64,000 bases of DNA from Gammaproteobacteria bacterium. Its GTDB lineage: Bacteria; Pseudomonadota; Gammaproteobacteria; SURF-13. Where the stretch lies: positions 321,536-385,535 of the forward strand of contig JAUXUQ010000002.1 in NCBI GenBank assembly GCA_030680605.1, given 5' to 3'. Position 1 is the first letter of the stretch; every line of letters starts with the position of its first letter. A program made the translations under genes and the position numbers. Positions 1 to 8,345 of the stretch are shown here, in pieces. Under the pieces are notes generated by a model, which saw only the letters and a program-made list of their open reading frames with translations, had not been told where the DNA came from and ran no database searches.

Positions 1-792
1 AGGGCAGCGAATGCTGCTGATCAGACCGTCATTGATCCAGCGCTGCAACATGCAGGCGGCAGCGGCCGGTACAGTGTCTTCATCCAGCCAGCGACACAAC
101 CCGTCGCATATTTCAGCGAAACTGTGGTCGGAGTAGGCGGCCTGCCAGGCCCAGGCTTCGTCAGTGGGCAGGGAGCGGAACCAGGTCTTGAGTTCCTGGC
201 GCCAGACCAGCCAGGTTACGGGTTGGCCGGCGCCCTGGGGCGGTGGTGGTGCAAGTTCCTGCTGGACAGCGTTCCATATCGCCGGTGCATTCCAGGTCAG
301 TTCCAGCCGCTGCACTGAGGGATGGATTGAAAAGCGCAGGTCACCCCAGTGTTCGGCCGTGAGTCCGGCGAGGTCATCCAGCCGGATAACTGACGTATCG
401 GCGGCATCGAAGGCCTCTGTCATGGCCCATTCGAATGCCGCCAGCTCCGCCAGCACCGGCTGCTGCTGGTAGAGGTCATGCGCACGGAGAAAGGCCGCCA
501 TGTGTTGGCCGAGGTAGCGCAGTGAAAAATGCTGCGACGGGTGCAACTGCACATAGGCGTGACAGAGGCTGTGAAACTGGTCATCACCCAGCAGGGTGTG
601 CAGCGCTTCAAAGTCCTGTTCCAGCGCTTCACTCAGGCGTGCACGATAGGCATAGGCGTAGATGTCGAGTCGCCGGGAGGCGGAACCCTTGGCGTCACTT
701 ACAACAGCAGTGGCAATAGTGTTTATATCCTGCGTGCGCAGGAGGAAGCCTTGAAAGGCGTCTTGCAGCTGGGGCAGTGCGTGTGGGGGCAT
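1..792 (-). CDS. HvfC/BufC-like DUF2063 protein (3' end beyond window)
   Basis: The minus-strand frame from the ATG at 792 stays open to the window edge, giving at least 264 residues, close to the usual family length. It begins MPPHALPQLQDAFQGFLL and continues with RRLDIYAYAYRARLSEAL and a later LAELAAFEWAMTEAFD stretch, which I recognise as the DUF2063 N-terminal domain. In this family HvfC/BufC is the partner of the DUF692 enzyme and helps it modify cysteines of the small precursor peptide. The start lies 2 bases beyond the stop of the DUF692 gene, so it is the third gene of the operon at 1941-1. The product should be cytoplasmic. The C-terminal residues are not visible. Family membership is fairly sure; the role comes from family knowledge. 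Confidence 0.8.
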   Translation of the reverse strand, partial: MPPHALPQLQDAFQGFLLRTQDINTIATAVVSDAKGSASRRLDIYAYAYRARLSEALEQDFEALHTLLGDDQFHSLCHAYVQLHPSQHFSLRYLGQHMAAFLRAHDLYQQQPVLAELAAFEWAMTEAFDAADTSVIRLDDLAGLTAEHWGDLRFSIHPSVQRLELTWNAPAIWNAVQQELAPPPPQGAGQPVTWLVWRQELKTWFRSLPTDEAWAWQAAYSDHSFAEICDGLCRWLDEDTVPAAAACMLQRWINDGLISSIRCP

Positions 793-794
793 GT

Positions 795-1649
795 TTAGGC
801 GGCCACCGGTTTTTCAGCCAGCACAGTGGTCGCCAGGGTCCGGGCGTGTGCCAGCTCAGCGATCAGTTCAGGCAGTTCCGGGATATTGTCATCACGCTCC
901 AGTAATGTGCTCACCGCACCGAAACGCCGCACGGCTTGGGCATACAAATCCCACACCGGGTCAATAACAGGCGCATCATGAGTGTCGATGATCATATCGC
1001 CATTCATGCTGTGTCCTGCCAGATGAAATTGTTGCAGGCGATCAATCGGGATGGCCTCCAGAAAGGTGAGCGGATCAAAGCCATGATTGCGTGCGCTGAC
1101 ATAGATATTGTTGATGTCGAGCAATAGCAGGCAGTCGGCCTGTTCACACACGGCGCGCAGGAACTCCCATTCGCTCATGGCGGAGTCGGTGTAGGTGAGG
1201 TAGCTGGAGACGTTTTCCAGCAAAATACGCTGGCCGAGGAAATCCTGTACTTGTTTGACGCGGGTGACGACGTGCTGCAGTGCTTCTTCGGTATAGGGCA
1301 GTGGCAGCAGGTCATGCATGTTCTTGTGTTGGACGCCGGTCCAGCACAGGTGATCCGATATCCAGTGGGGTTCGATACGTTGCGCCAGTGTCTTGAGCTG
1401 TCGCAGGTAGTTCTGGTCGAGTGGATCGCCGGAGCCTATGGAGAGCGAGACACCATGCATCACGACAGGATAGTGGGCGCGGATGCGATCCAGGTAATCC
1501 AGCGGTTTGCCACCCGCCACCATATAGTTTTCCGACAGCACCTCCAGCCAGTCGAGCGGCGGCAGATCACGGAGCAGCGCCTGGTAATGGGTGGTGCGCA
1601 GGCCGAGGCCGTAACCGAGCGCAGGGCGTGTGAGTGCAGTGGCTGGCAT
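795..1649 (-). CDS. DUF692 multinuclear iron oxidase (HvfB/BufB/MbnB-like)
   Basis: This 284-residue TIM-barrel protein is of the DUF692/MNIO type. Enzymes of this family use two or three iron ions to convert cysteines of a ribosomal precursor peptide into oxazolone-thioamide or thiooxazole groups that bind copper. Family motifs seen are [11 protein letters not shown] (H65), ISDHLCWTG (D99, H100), [10 protein letters not shown] (E145), [19 protein letters not shown] (D178, H189), [10 protein letters not shown] (H213), H224 and [14 protein letters not shown] (E251); these acidic and His residues are the likely metal ligands. An in-frame TTG at 1658 would add three residues and overlap the precursor gene. 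I prefer the ATG at 1649, one base past the precursor stop, which suggests translational coupling. Its gene sits between precursor and partner, the standard order. Confidence 0.88.
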   Translation of the reverse strand: MPATALTRPALGYGLGLRTTHYQALLRDLPPLDWLEVLSENYMVAGGKPLDYLDRIRAHYPVVMHGVSLSIGSGDPLDQNYLRQLKTLAQRIEPHWISDHLCWTGVQHKNMHDLLPLPYTEEALQHVVTRVKQVQDFLGQRILLENVSSYLTYTDSAMSEWEFLRAVCEQADCLLLLDINNIYVSARNHGFDPLTFLEAIPIDRLQQFHLAGHSMNGDMIIDTHDAPVIDPVWDLYAQAVRRFGAVSTLLERDDNIPELPELIAELAHARTLATTVLAEKPVAA

Positions 1650-1650
1650 A

Positions 1651-1941
1651 TCAGTCAACGGATAAGGGATCTGTTTCCTGTTGCTGCAATTTGAGTAGTG
1701 CGGTCTCGCAATCTGCCTTGCTCATGCGCAGAAAACCCTGGCCCTTGCAGTTGTTGCTGCCTTTGCAGTTGTTGGCACTGGCGCAGTCGCCCTGGCCTTT
1801 GCAGGAGTTAACGCCAGCGCAGCGTACCTTGCCCTTGCCAGCGGGCTGCATGTCAGCGACGGTGGCAGCGAAGCCGGGGTTGAGCAGCAATGCTGCTGCC
1901 GCGCCCGCCAGCAGCAGGCTTTTCGGGAGTGTGGTGGCCAT
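1651..1941 (-). CDS. Bufferin-type cysteine-rich RiPP precursor (HvfA/BufA2-like)
   Basis: A 96-residue exported precursor peptide. Residues 1-25 are a Sec-type signal ([20 protein letters not shown], likely cut after GFA). The mature part has cysteines at 41, 47, 53, 59, 65 and 78; the first five are exactly six residues apart in CKG/CAG-type repeats such as NSCKGQG and NNCKGSN. Peptides of this kind beside DUF692 enzymes are periplasmic copper-chelating bufferins, in which core cysteines are modified in the cytoplasm before export. The ATG at 1941 is chosen because TGGAG lies 8 bases upstream and the signal peptide begins there; the frame runs further upstream without a signal-like sequence. 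The precise subtype (DUF2282 or BufA2) is uncertain; the CKGQG-rich pattern favours BufA2. Confidence 0.82.
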   Translation of the reverse strand: MATTLPKSLLLAGAAAALLLNPGFAATVADMQPAGKGKVRCAGVNSCKGQGDCASANNCKGSNNCKGQGFLRMSKADCETALLKLQQQETDPLSVD

Positions 1942-1997
1942 GGTGTTTCTCCATTTCATGATGGGCGGAATCCGGTTGCTTGAAGCAGGTAGAATGT

Positions 1998-3428
1998 TTA
2001 TGCGCCGCGCAGCCGAAAGAGGCGCTTGATCCATTTTCTGGTGCGCGGTGTCAGCCCATCCTTAAGGCGCTGATCAGCCACGCGTCGGTTAATCTGGGCC
2101 AGTGTGGGGTATATGTGTATGACCTTGGACAAATCACTGGCCTTCATGTTCCGGGCAATTGCCAGCACATACTCATGAATCAGCTCCCCGGCACGGGGCC
2201 CGACCAGCGCAGCCCCGAGCAGACGCCCGTTCGGGCGTGTGATGATCTTGGCGCTGCCCTCGGTGGTGCCGTCGGCCTGGGCGCGATCAATGTCATGGAA
2301 GGGAAAGGTGTAGGCACGGTACGGGATGGCTTGCGCCTTGGCCTCATCTTCGGACAGGCCGACGCGTGCCAACTCGGGATCGGTGAAGGTGCACCAGGGA
2401 ATATTGCGTGTTTGCGTTTTAGCGGGCAGATGGAATAAGGCATTGCGGAGTACCACGCCGGCCTGATGTTCGGCCATATGGGTGAACTGATAGGGTCCGC
2501 CTATGTCACCGCAGGCGTAGATATGCTTGTTGGTGGTGCGCAGACGTTGATCGAGCAGCAGTCGCCCCTGCTCAAGCGTGACGTCTGCGCGCTCAAGGCC
2601 AAGATTTTCGAGATTGAGTCGGCGTCCGGTGGCGACCAGCAGGTGTGATGCCTCCAGCAGCGTTGTTGTGCCCGACGGCTGGGTAATGTGCAGGCGCACA
2701 CCGTTTACGCTGCGTTCTGCGCGCGTAGGTGTGCTGTCAAAGTGAAACTCTACGCCCTCCGTGCGTAATTTTTCAGTCACTATGTGGGCAAGGTCCGCAT
2801 CCTCTCTGGGCAGAATGCGCTCACCGCGCTGTACGACATGCACGTGACTGCCCAGACGTGCAAATGCCTGTGCCATCTCGATGCCAATCGGGCCGGCGCC
2901 GAGAATGATGATCTGTGGCACGGCCTCCTGCAGCGTGAATACGGTTTCATTGGTCAGATAGGGGATGCTGTCGATGCCTGGAATGGACGGTATTGCCGGG
3001 CGCGAGCCGGTGGCCAGTACGAAATTTCGTGCGCGCAAGATACGGCCATCCATCTCAAAGCTGTCTGGTGCAGTGAATTGTCCAGCACCGAAGATGACCT
3101 CGACGCCCAGCTGACGGAAGCGTTCAGGACTGTCGTTGGGTTCAATCGCACGGATGACGGTATTAACGCGCTGCATGACATCCGCCAGCTGTATGGGTTG
3201 CAGTGCGGCGTTGATGCCGAAGCGCGCGGCCTCGCGTGTGGTGTGTGCAACGTGGGCGCTGTGCAGCAAGGCCTTGCTGGGGACGCAGCCGTAATACAGG
3301 CAATCACCGCCCAAGCGGTGTTTTTCCACCAGTACTACTTTTGCGCCCAGGGTGGCAGCGCCTGCGGCGGCGACCAGACCGGCCGCGCCGCCACCGATGA
3401 TGCACAAGTCGTATTCTGTTCTTGCCAT
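1998..3428 (-). CDS. Mercuric-reductase-like FAD/NAD(P) disulfide oxidoreductase
   Basis: A 476-residue class I pyridine nucleotide-disulfide oxidoreductase. It has an N-terminal FAD-binding IIGGGAAG (residues 10-17), a redox-active disulfide in GGDCLYYGCVPSK (C43, C48), a second Rossmann motif ILGAGPIGIEMAQ for NAD(P)H, and a C-terminal dimerisation domain with HIYPTLAQIN (H438). It lacks the N-terminal heavy-metal domain and the C-terminal vicinal cysteine pair of true MerA, so mercury reduction should not be assumed. It is divergent from a VTT-domain gene at 3615; the two domains are known as a single fused protein in other bacteria, which suggests joint function. The substrate is unknown. 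The gene ends 56 bases before the bufferin precursor start, so it may be co-transcribed with hvfABC. Confidence 0.85.
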   Translation of the reverse strand: MARTEYDLCIIGGGAAGLVAAAGAATLGAKVVLVEKHRLGGDCLYYGCVPSKALLHSAHVAHTTREAARFGINAALQPIQLADVMQRVNTVIRAIEPNDSPERFRQLGVEVIFGAGQFTAPDSFEMDGRILRARNFVLATGSRPAIPSIPGIDSIPYLTNETVFTLQEAVPQIIILGAGPIGIEMAQAFARLGSHVHVVQRGERILPREDADLAHIVTEKLRTEGVEFHFDSTPTRAERSVNGVRLHITQPSGTTTLLEASHLLVATGRRLNLENLGLERADVTLEQGRLLLDQRLRTTNKHIYACGDIGGPYQFTHMAEHQAGVVLRNALFHLPAKTQTRNIPWCTFTDPELARVGLSEDEAKAQAIPYRAYTFPFHDIDRAQADGTTEGSAKIITRPNGRLLGAALVGPRAGELIHEYVLAIARNMKASDLSKVIHIYPTLAQINRRVADQRLKDGLTPRTRKWIKRLFRLRGA

Positions 3429-3522
3429 GAATCGCGTGCCCTGTAGTATGTGAGTGAGGGTGTGGACAACTTAAATTGATTCCCCTGGGCAAGCAAGCCC
3501 TTTACGGGCCTGAGTGCACGAT

Positions 3523-3552
3523 TTGTGACTGGCGTAAGATAAACTTTATACT
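3523..3552 (+). promoter_or_regulatory. Possible sigma-70 promoter for the VTT-pit-arsS-arsM run
   Basis: TTGTGA at 3523-3528 and TATACT at 3547-3552 are separated by 18 bases in the 186-bp divergent intergenic region. The -10 box matches the consensus at 5 of 6 positions and the -35 at 4 of 6. The start codon of the downstream VTT gene follows about 60 bases later. No operator was recognised; an arsenic or phosphate regulator site would be the thing to look for here. Confidence 0.4.
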
Positions 3553-3614
3553 TTCGTGACAAAACGGGGGGTGGCTGTACGCCACAATACAGGCTCAGGT
3601 AATGGGAGGCGAAC

Positions 3615-4349
3615 ATGGCGGATGAACAGCTGCAGGCAGTGACACAAAGGCTATGGGTCAAGCTGATCATCGTATTGCTGTTCGTGGGCGGATTTGTATT
3701 GTTCTTTGTTGCGGGTGGCAGTGAGTGGGTGAGCCTGGAGGCGCTGAAACAGAACCGTGATCAGTTGCTGACATTTACCGGGCAGCACTACTATGCGATG
3801 TTGTTCGGGGGTATGGTGGTCTATGCGGCGTCTACCGCATTGAGTGTGCCGGGCGCGACGGTGTTGTCGCTGGCTGCGGGCTTGCTGTTCGGACGCTGGG
3901 TAGGTGCAGGGGTGATCGTGATCGCGGCGACTACAGGCGCGACGCTGGTTTTTCTGGCGGCACGCTATTTGTTTGCAGAAGCAGCGCAACGGCGTGCGGG
4001 TGGTATGGCCAAGAAGCTTATTGCGGGCTTTCATGAGAATGCGTTTAACTATCTGCTGTTTCTGCGGTTGGTGCCCTTATTCCCATTCTGGTTGGTGAAT
4101 CTGGCGCCAGCATTTACGCCTGTCAAGACGCGTACTTATGTGGCGGCTACCGCGCTGGGCATTATCCCCGGCAGCTTTGTATTTGCCCATCTCGGCCAAT
4201 CGTTGGGGCGTATCGATTCGGCACAACAGCTTGTGTCATGGGAGATACTGAGTGCCTTTGCCCTGCTCGGGCTGTTTGCGCTGTTGCCGGTGCTGGTGAA
4301 AAAGCGGCGGCAACCGTCTCCCGTGGCCAATCATGTGAGTGACAGATGA
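3615..4349 (+). CDS. TVP38/TMEM64 (VTT/DedA superfamily) membrane protein
   Basis: A 244-residue inner-membrane protein with five to six hydrophobic segments. It has the VTT/SNARE-associated signature: STALSVPGATVLSLAAGLLFG, then GATLVFLAARYLF, then LLFLRLVPLFPFWLVNLAPAF with the conserved Arg-Leu-x-Pro. Members of the superfamily act in lipid scrambling or undecaprenyl-phosphate recycling, or are of unknown function. The ATG is supported by GGGAGG about 6 bases upstream. It is divergent from the flavoprotein at 1998-3428, with which it occurs fused elsewhere, and precedes the Pit transporter and arsenosugar genes. A second VTT protein lies at 41209-41940. The substrate is not deducible. Confidence 0.85.
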   Translation: MADEQLQAVTQRLWVKLIIVLLFVGGFVLFFVAGGSEWVSLEALKQNRDQLLTFTGQHYYAMLFGGMVVYAASTALSVPGATVLSLAAGLLFGRWVGAGVIVIAATTGATLVFLAARYLFAEAAQRRAGGMAKKLIAGFHENAFNYLLFLRLVPLFPFWLVNLAPAFTPVKTRTYVAATALGIIPGSFVFAHLGQSLGRIDSAQQLVSWEILSAFALLGLFALLPVLVKKRRQPSPVANHVSDR

Positions 4350-4365
4350 CAGCATGGAGGCTTCA

Positions 4366-5448
4366 GTGGCCACAAGCATCATAGTAATTTTTATTATTCT
4401 CGCCATGGCCTGGGCCAATGGCGCCAATGACGTCTCGAAAGGTGTGGCGACATTATCGGGCTCCGGTGTCTCCAGTGCAGCGCGTGCGCTGGCATGGGGC
4501 ACGTTTTGTACGCTGTTGGGCGGACTGGCGGCGGCGGTGTGGGGTGCGGCATTGATCAATGCCTTCAGCAGTGGATTTTTGGCCGCTGATTTTCCGGTGA
4601 CGCTGGGTTTTGTGGGCGGAGTCATGACAGGTGCTGCGGTTTGGGTATTGCTGGCCACGCGCATGGGTCTGCCGGTGTCTACGACGCATGCCTTGCTGGG
4701 TGGTATTGTCGGTGCCGTGCTGGTTCTGGGAGGCCCCGAGGGCCTGCGCACTGCGGCAGTGACCAACAAGGCCTTGTTGCCATTGCTGCTGAGTCCGTTG
4801 CTGGCCATCGGGTTGTGCTGGGGCCTGTTGCTGGTGGCGCGCTATGTCGAGAAAAAAGTGCCGTCCTGGAGGCCAGGGTGCTGTGAGCAGGCAGACTGGC
4901 AGCGTAATCCGTTTGTGTGTGCCGAACCTGCGACACCCGTTCCACCACCGCTCGCGCAACGCGTGCTGACCGTGCTGCACTGGTTTTCCAGTGGCGCAAC
5001 CAGTTTTGCCCGCGGCCTCAACGATGTGCCCAAGATCGCGGCTTTCCTGATACTGACCTTGGCACTCTCACCCGGTCTGGCCCTCAGTGCGGACAATGCC
5101 GTATGGCCGATCATGGCAGTTGCCGTGGTGATGGGTATGGGCGGCTGGTGGGGTGGTATGCGCGTATTGCATGTGCTGGCACACCGTGTTTCGCCGCTCG
5201 ACTCTACCCGTGGCCTGGCCGCCAATCTGGGGACGTCGCTGCTGGTGCTTAGCGCCACTCCGCTGGGCTTGCCGGTCTCGACAACGCATGTCAGTACCGG
5301 TGCACTGATGGGTGTGCGCTGGAGCGAAGATGCCAAGCCGGCACAGCACGATGCCTTAAAGCTGGTGTTGTATGGCTGGCTGGTAACATTTCCGCTGGCA
5401 GGCGGCATGGCGGCCTCGTGTGCGTGGCTGTTTCAGAGACTGGAGTAA
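4366..5448 (+). CDS. Pit-family inorganic phosphate transporter
   Basis: A roughly 360-residue polytopic inner-membrane protein of the PiT family, which imports phosphate (and arsenate) with a cation. The N-terminal and C-terminal halves carry the repeated signature: WANGANDVSKGVATL followed by GLPVSTTHALLGGIVGA, then ARGLNDVPKIAAFLIL followed by GLPVSTTHVSTGALMG. The frame is open from a GTG at 4339 and an ATG at 4354, but the only good ribosome site, GGAGG at 4356-4360, is 5 bases before the GTG at 4366, so I take that start. Its place between a VTT protein and ArsS makes arsenate uptake, or phosphate supply under arsenate stress, a plausible role; that part is inference. Confidence 0.87.
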   Translation: MATSIIVIFIILAMAWANGANDVSKGVATLSGSGVSSAARALAWGTFCTLLGGLAAAVWGAALINAFSSGFLAADFPVTLGFVGGVMTGAAVWVLLATRMGLPVSTTHALLGGIVGAVLVLGGPEGLRTAAVTNKALLPLLLSPLLAIGLCWGLLLVARYVEKKVPSWRPGCCEQADWQRNPFVCAEPATPVPPPLAQRVLTVLHWFSSGATSFARGLNDVPKIAAFLILTLALSPGLALSADNAVWPIMAVAVVMGMGGWWGGMRVLHVLAHRVSPLDSTRGLAANLGTSLLVLSATPLGLPVSTTHVSTGALMGVRWSEDAKPAQHDALKLVLYGWLVTFPLAGGMAASCAWLFQRLE

Positions 5449-5455
5449 GACGCTT

Positions 5456-6448
5456 ATGCATGCCACACTGCCCCTGCTGGAGACCACCCACTTCCCCGCC
5501 CTGCGGCGTGGTCAGCTACAAACACTGCAAGTGAACCTCGGCTATTTGTGTAATCAGCAGTGTGTGCACTGCCATGTCAATGCAGGCCCACGGCGCACGG
5601 AAATCATGCAGCGTGAAACGATTGACTGCATCATTGATTATTTGCGCGCGGCCATCGCCCGCCCGCAGGGGGTTGCTGTGCTGGATCTCACGGGGGGCGC
5701 GCCGGAGATGAATCCGCACTTCCGGTATCTGGTGCAGGCTGCGCGTGGCCTGGACGTGCATGTCATTGATCGTTGCAATCTCACCATTCTGGAGCAGCCG
5801 GGGTATGCCGACATGGCCGAGTTTCTGGCCGCGCAGCAGGTCGAGATTACGGCTTCATTGCCGTGTTATCTGGAGGACAACGTAGACGCACAGCGTGGCA
5901 AGGGCGTCTTCGAGACCAGCCTGCGGGTGCTGCGTAACCTGAATGCGCTGGGCTATGGCCATGAGGGCAGCGGGTTGGTGCTGAATCTGGTGTACAACCC
6001 CCAGGGGCCCGTTCTGCCGCCGCCCCAGCCGCCCTTGGAGCGGGATTACAAAAAGTATCTGGGCGAGCAGCACGGCGTAGTGTTTAACCAGTTGTATACA
6101 CTGGCCAATATGCCGATACAACGCTTTGGCAGCATGCTGATTTCCAAGGGTCAGTTCGAAGATTATATGCAGTTGTTGCGGGATGCTCATCAGGACAGTA
6201 ATCTTGAGACTGTCATGTGTCGCTCGCTGATCAGCGTCGACTGGCAGGGCTATGTGTACGATTGTGATTTCAACCAGATGCTCAATCTGCCACTGCACGT
6301 CAGTGGCCAGCCACGGGTACATCTATCCCAGTTGCAAGGCATCAATCTTGAGAACCGCCCGATCGTTGTGAAAGAACATTGTTATGGCTGTACGGCAGGG
6401 CAAGGCAGCAGCTGTGGTGGCGCATTACTTAAACAGGAACCCTCATGA
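5456..6448 (+). CDS. arsS: Arsenosugar biosynthesis radical SAM protein ArsS
   Basis: A 330-residue radical SAM enzyme. The 4Fe-4S motif is CNQQCVHCHVNAGP (C32, C36, C39), followed by LDLTGGAPEMNPHFRYLV, which is characteristic of the ArsS family, and a Cys-rich C-terminus (HCYGCTAGQGSSCGG). ArsS transfers a 5'-deoxyadenosyl group to dimethylarsenic to form the precursor of oxo-arsenosugars. The ATG at 5456 follows GGAG at 5442 and directly succeeds the Pit gene stop. It overlaps the next gene, arsM, by ATGA, and these two genes are the usual core of arsenosugar loci. Two glycosyltransferases of the same proposed pathway lie 25 kb away at 32477-33801. Confidence 0.9.
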   Translation: MHATLPLLETTHFPALRRGQLQTLQVNLGYLCNQQCVHCHVNAGPRRTEIMQRETIDCIIDYLRAAIARPQGVAVLDLTGGAPEMNPHFRYLVQAARGLDVHVIDRCNLTILEQPGYADMAEFLAAQQVEITASLPCYLEDNVDAQRGKGVFETSLRVLRNLNALGYGHEGSGLVLNLVYNPQGPVLPPPQPPLERDYKKYLGEQHGVVFNQLYTLANMPIQRFGSMLISKGQFEDYMQLLRDAHQDSNLETVMCRSLISVDWQGYVYDCDFNQMLNLPLHVSGQPRVHLSQLQGINLENRPIVVKEHCYGCTAGQGSSCGGALLKQEPS

Positions 6449-7566
6449 ACACGCACGTTGACAATGTATTGGAGCGTTACTCCGAAGGCGCGAAGGAAAG
6501 ACAGGCAACATTGTGCTGTCCGGTGAGCTATGACCCGGGTCTGCTGGCGCTGCTGCCACAGGAAATTATTGAGAAGGATTATGGTTGCGGTGACCCTTCG
6601 CGTTATGTGCGTGCAGGCGACGTGGTGCTGGATCTCGGCAGTGGCGGTGGCAAGGTGTGCTATATGGCGGCGCAGGTAGCAGGTCCGGGCGGGCGCGTAC
6701 TGGGTGTGGACATGAACGACGACATGCTGGCCCTGGCGCGCAAATATCAATCCGACATGGCTGCACAGCCGGGTATGGCGTCAGTGCAGTTTCTGAAGGG
6801 CAGGATTGAGGATCTGGCGCTGGATGTGGAGGCCATGGAGCGCCAGCTTGCCGGGGACCCAGTGAGTTCCGCAACAGAGTTTGCCGCGTTCACTGCCTGG
6901 CAGGAGACACAGCGCCGCGATCGCCCGTTGATTGCCGATGGTTCAGTCGATGTCGTAATTTCAAACTGTGTGCTCAACCTAGTGGACGATGCCCGGAAGC
7001 CGCAACTGGTGCGCGAAATATTCCGGGTGCTCAAGCCGGGCGGACGGTTGGCAATCTCGGATATCGTCAGCGATGAATTCGTGCCGGAAAATATGAAAAG
7101 CGATGCCGAGTTGTGGACAGGTTGTATCTCCGGCGCATTTCAGGAGCAGGAGTTTATCAACGCCTTCGTCGAGGCGGGGTTTCTTGCCGTGCAGTATGAC
7201 AAATGGGATGCCGCCCCGTGGCAGGTTGTTGATGGCATCGAATTCCGTTCCGTGACGCTTACCGCTGTGAAAGGCGCGGGTACGGCCTGTCTCGATTATG
7301 GGCACGCTGTGATTTACCGTGGGCCCTATGCCTCGGTCACCGATGATGAGGGCCACATCTACCTGCGCGGCGAGCGGATGGCGGTATGTGAGCGCACCTA
7401 CAGGCTGTTAACGGCAGAGGGGCCTTACCGGGAGCATTTTATCGGTATTGCACCACAGCTGGCGAGCGAACCCGTACCGTGGTGTGCGCCTGTCGGTACG
7501 CGCCGCCCGGTGGCCGCTACCAAGGAGGGGCGCCATACGCAGCCGTCGGCACAGGCTTGCTGCTGA
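6445..7566 (+). CDS. arsM: Arsenite S-adenosylmethionine methyltransferase ArsM-like
   Basis: A 373-residue class I methyltransferase. The SAM site VVLDLGSGGGKVCY is at residues 60-73 and the post-motif VDVVISNCVLNLV contains C175. Cysteines C24, C25, C48 (in DYGCGDPSRYV) and C175 fit the As(III)-binding thiols of ArsM enzymes. ArsM methylates arsenite stepwise to dimethyl species, the substrate of ArsS. The C-terminal third (from about residue 265) is an extension rich in Cys and Gly, ending QACC, as in ArsM partners of ArsS. The start overlaps arsS by 4 bases, so translation is probably coupled. The gene ends 19 bases before the convergent DUF3047 gene. Confidence 0.88.
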   Translation: MNTHVDNVLERYSEGAKERQATLCCPVSYDPGLLALLPQEIIEKDYGCGDPSRYVRAGDVVLDLGSGGGKVCYMAAQVAGPGGRVLGVDMNDDMLALARKYQSDMAAQPGMASVQFLKGRIEDLALDVEAMERQLAGDPVSSATEFAAFTAWQETQRRDRPLIADGSVDVVISNCVLNLVDDARKPQLVREIFRVLKPGGRLAISDIVSDEFVPENMKSDAELWTGCISGAFQEQEFINAFVEAGFLAVQYDKWDAAPWQVVDGIEFRSVTLTAVKGAGTACLDYGHAVIYRGPYASVTDDEGHIYLRGERMAVCERTYRLLTAEGPYREHFIGIAPQLASEPVPWCAPVGTRRPVAATKEGRHTQPSAQACC

Positions 7567-7585
7567 TGCAGGTTACAAGAGGTTG

Positions 7586-8338
7586 CTATTCGGGTGCGGC
7601 AAAGCTGATATCGCCGTAAAAGGCGGCGGTACTGGCGCCCGTATTATCGGTGTCGGTCATGATGGCAATGCCTGAAATCATGGGCGGTTCTTCGCCGAAG
7701 GCACGTTTGTAATCCTGGTAGATGTTGCGCTCCTCCGTGACCCATAGGCCGGACTGCTCATTGCCGCTTTGCACCACAATCATCTTCACGGAGTCGGTAT
7801 AACTGTTGTCGAGGATTGCCCCGACCGGACTCTTGTTGTCCCAGATGTAATTGATGGCGCCTATGGGAACATCGCCGTATAAAATTCGTGCAGCCTGATA
7901 TTTGAGTCTGCGACCCAGGCTGACCTTGTCAGGTTCGTAGGCAAAGGTGACGTAGATGCGTGCGGCGTAGTCGTCACCCTGTTTGGAAGTGACGTCACCG
8001 GCCTCAATCACATGTTCTATTTTCCAGCGCCAGCGCAGCAGAGGATATTTTGCGGGATCAATCTGAACGCTACGGGTGAGGCCCGAGGCCGCAGCTTCGC
8101 TCTGTGCCTCGACCACAGTTACACCGCCATCATTTACCAGCCGGTAGTGCGTATGGCGGTCGATTTTGGGAAATGTCAGGGGTTGCCACGGCTGGGGTAT
8201 GGCCCCGCCGGGGCTGGCGGCAGAGAATGCCCCGTCCGTCATGGGCTCGCCGCCCTGGGTAAGGCCTGCCGCGCCCAGCAGCAGCACCGACAGTATCAGC
8301 CCCCAGACGGGGTAGCGTGGGCTATGGCATGTGTGCAT
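7586..8338 (-). CDS. DUF3047 family exported protein
   Basis: About 250 residues. An N-terminal hydrophobic segment (VWGLILSVLLLGAAGLTQGG) looks like a signal peptide or anchor. The body matches the DUF3047 pattern: YPLLRWRWKIEHVIEAGD, then DDYAARIYVTFAYEP, then INYIWDNKSPVGAILDNSYT and a closing MTDTDNTGASTAAFYGDI. The function of the family is unknown; it looks like a beta-sandwich, perhaps ligand binding. The start at 8338 (MHTCHSPRYP) falls 7 bases after the stop of the TlpA-like gene, so the two form one operon. It is convergent with arsM. Its neighbours suggest, but do not show, a link with metalloid or envelope stress. Confidence 0.78.
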   Translation of the reverse strand: MHTCHSPRYPVWGLILSVLLLGAAGLTQGGEPMTDGAFSAASPGGAIPQPWQPLTFPKIDRHTHYRLVNDGGVTVVEAQSEAAASGLTRSVQIDPAKYPLLRWRWKIEHVIEAGDVTSKQGDDYAARIYVTFAYEPDKVSLGRRLKYQAARILYGDVPIGAINYIWDNKSPVGAILDNSYTDSVKMIVVQSGNEQSGLWVTEERNIYQDYKRAFGEEPPMISGIAIMTDTDNTGASTAAFYGDISFAAPE

Positions 8339-8345
8339 GAGGTAT

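Noticed and set aside
1998-3428. True mercuric reductase (MerA)
   Set aside because: There is no N-terminal metal-binding domain, no C-terminal vicinal cysteines and no other mer genes nearby.
2784-3446. 220-residue plus-strand frame
   Set aside because: It is antisense to the flavoprotein, whose FAD, disulfide and dimerisation motifs are intact.
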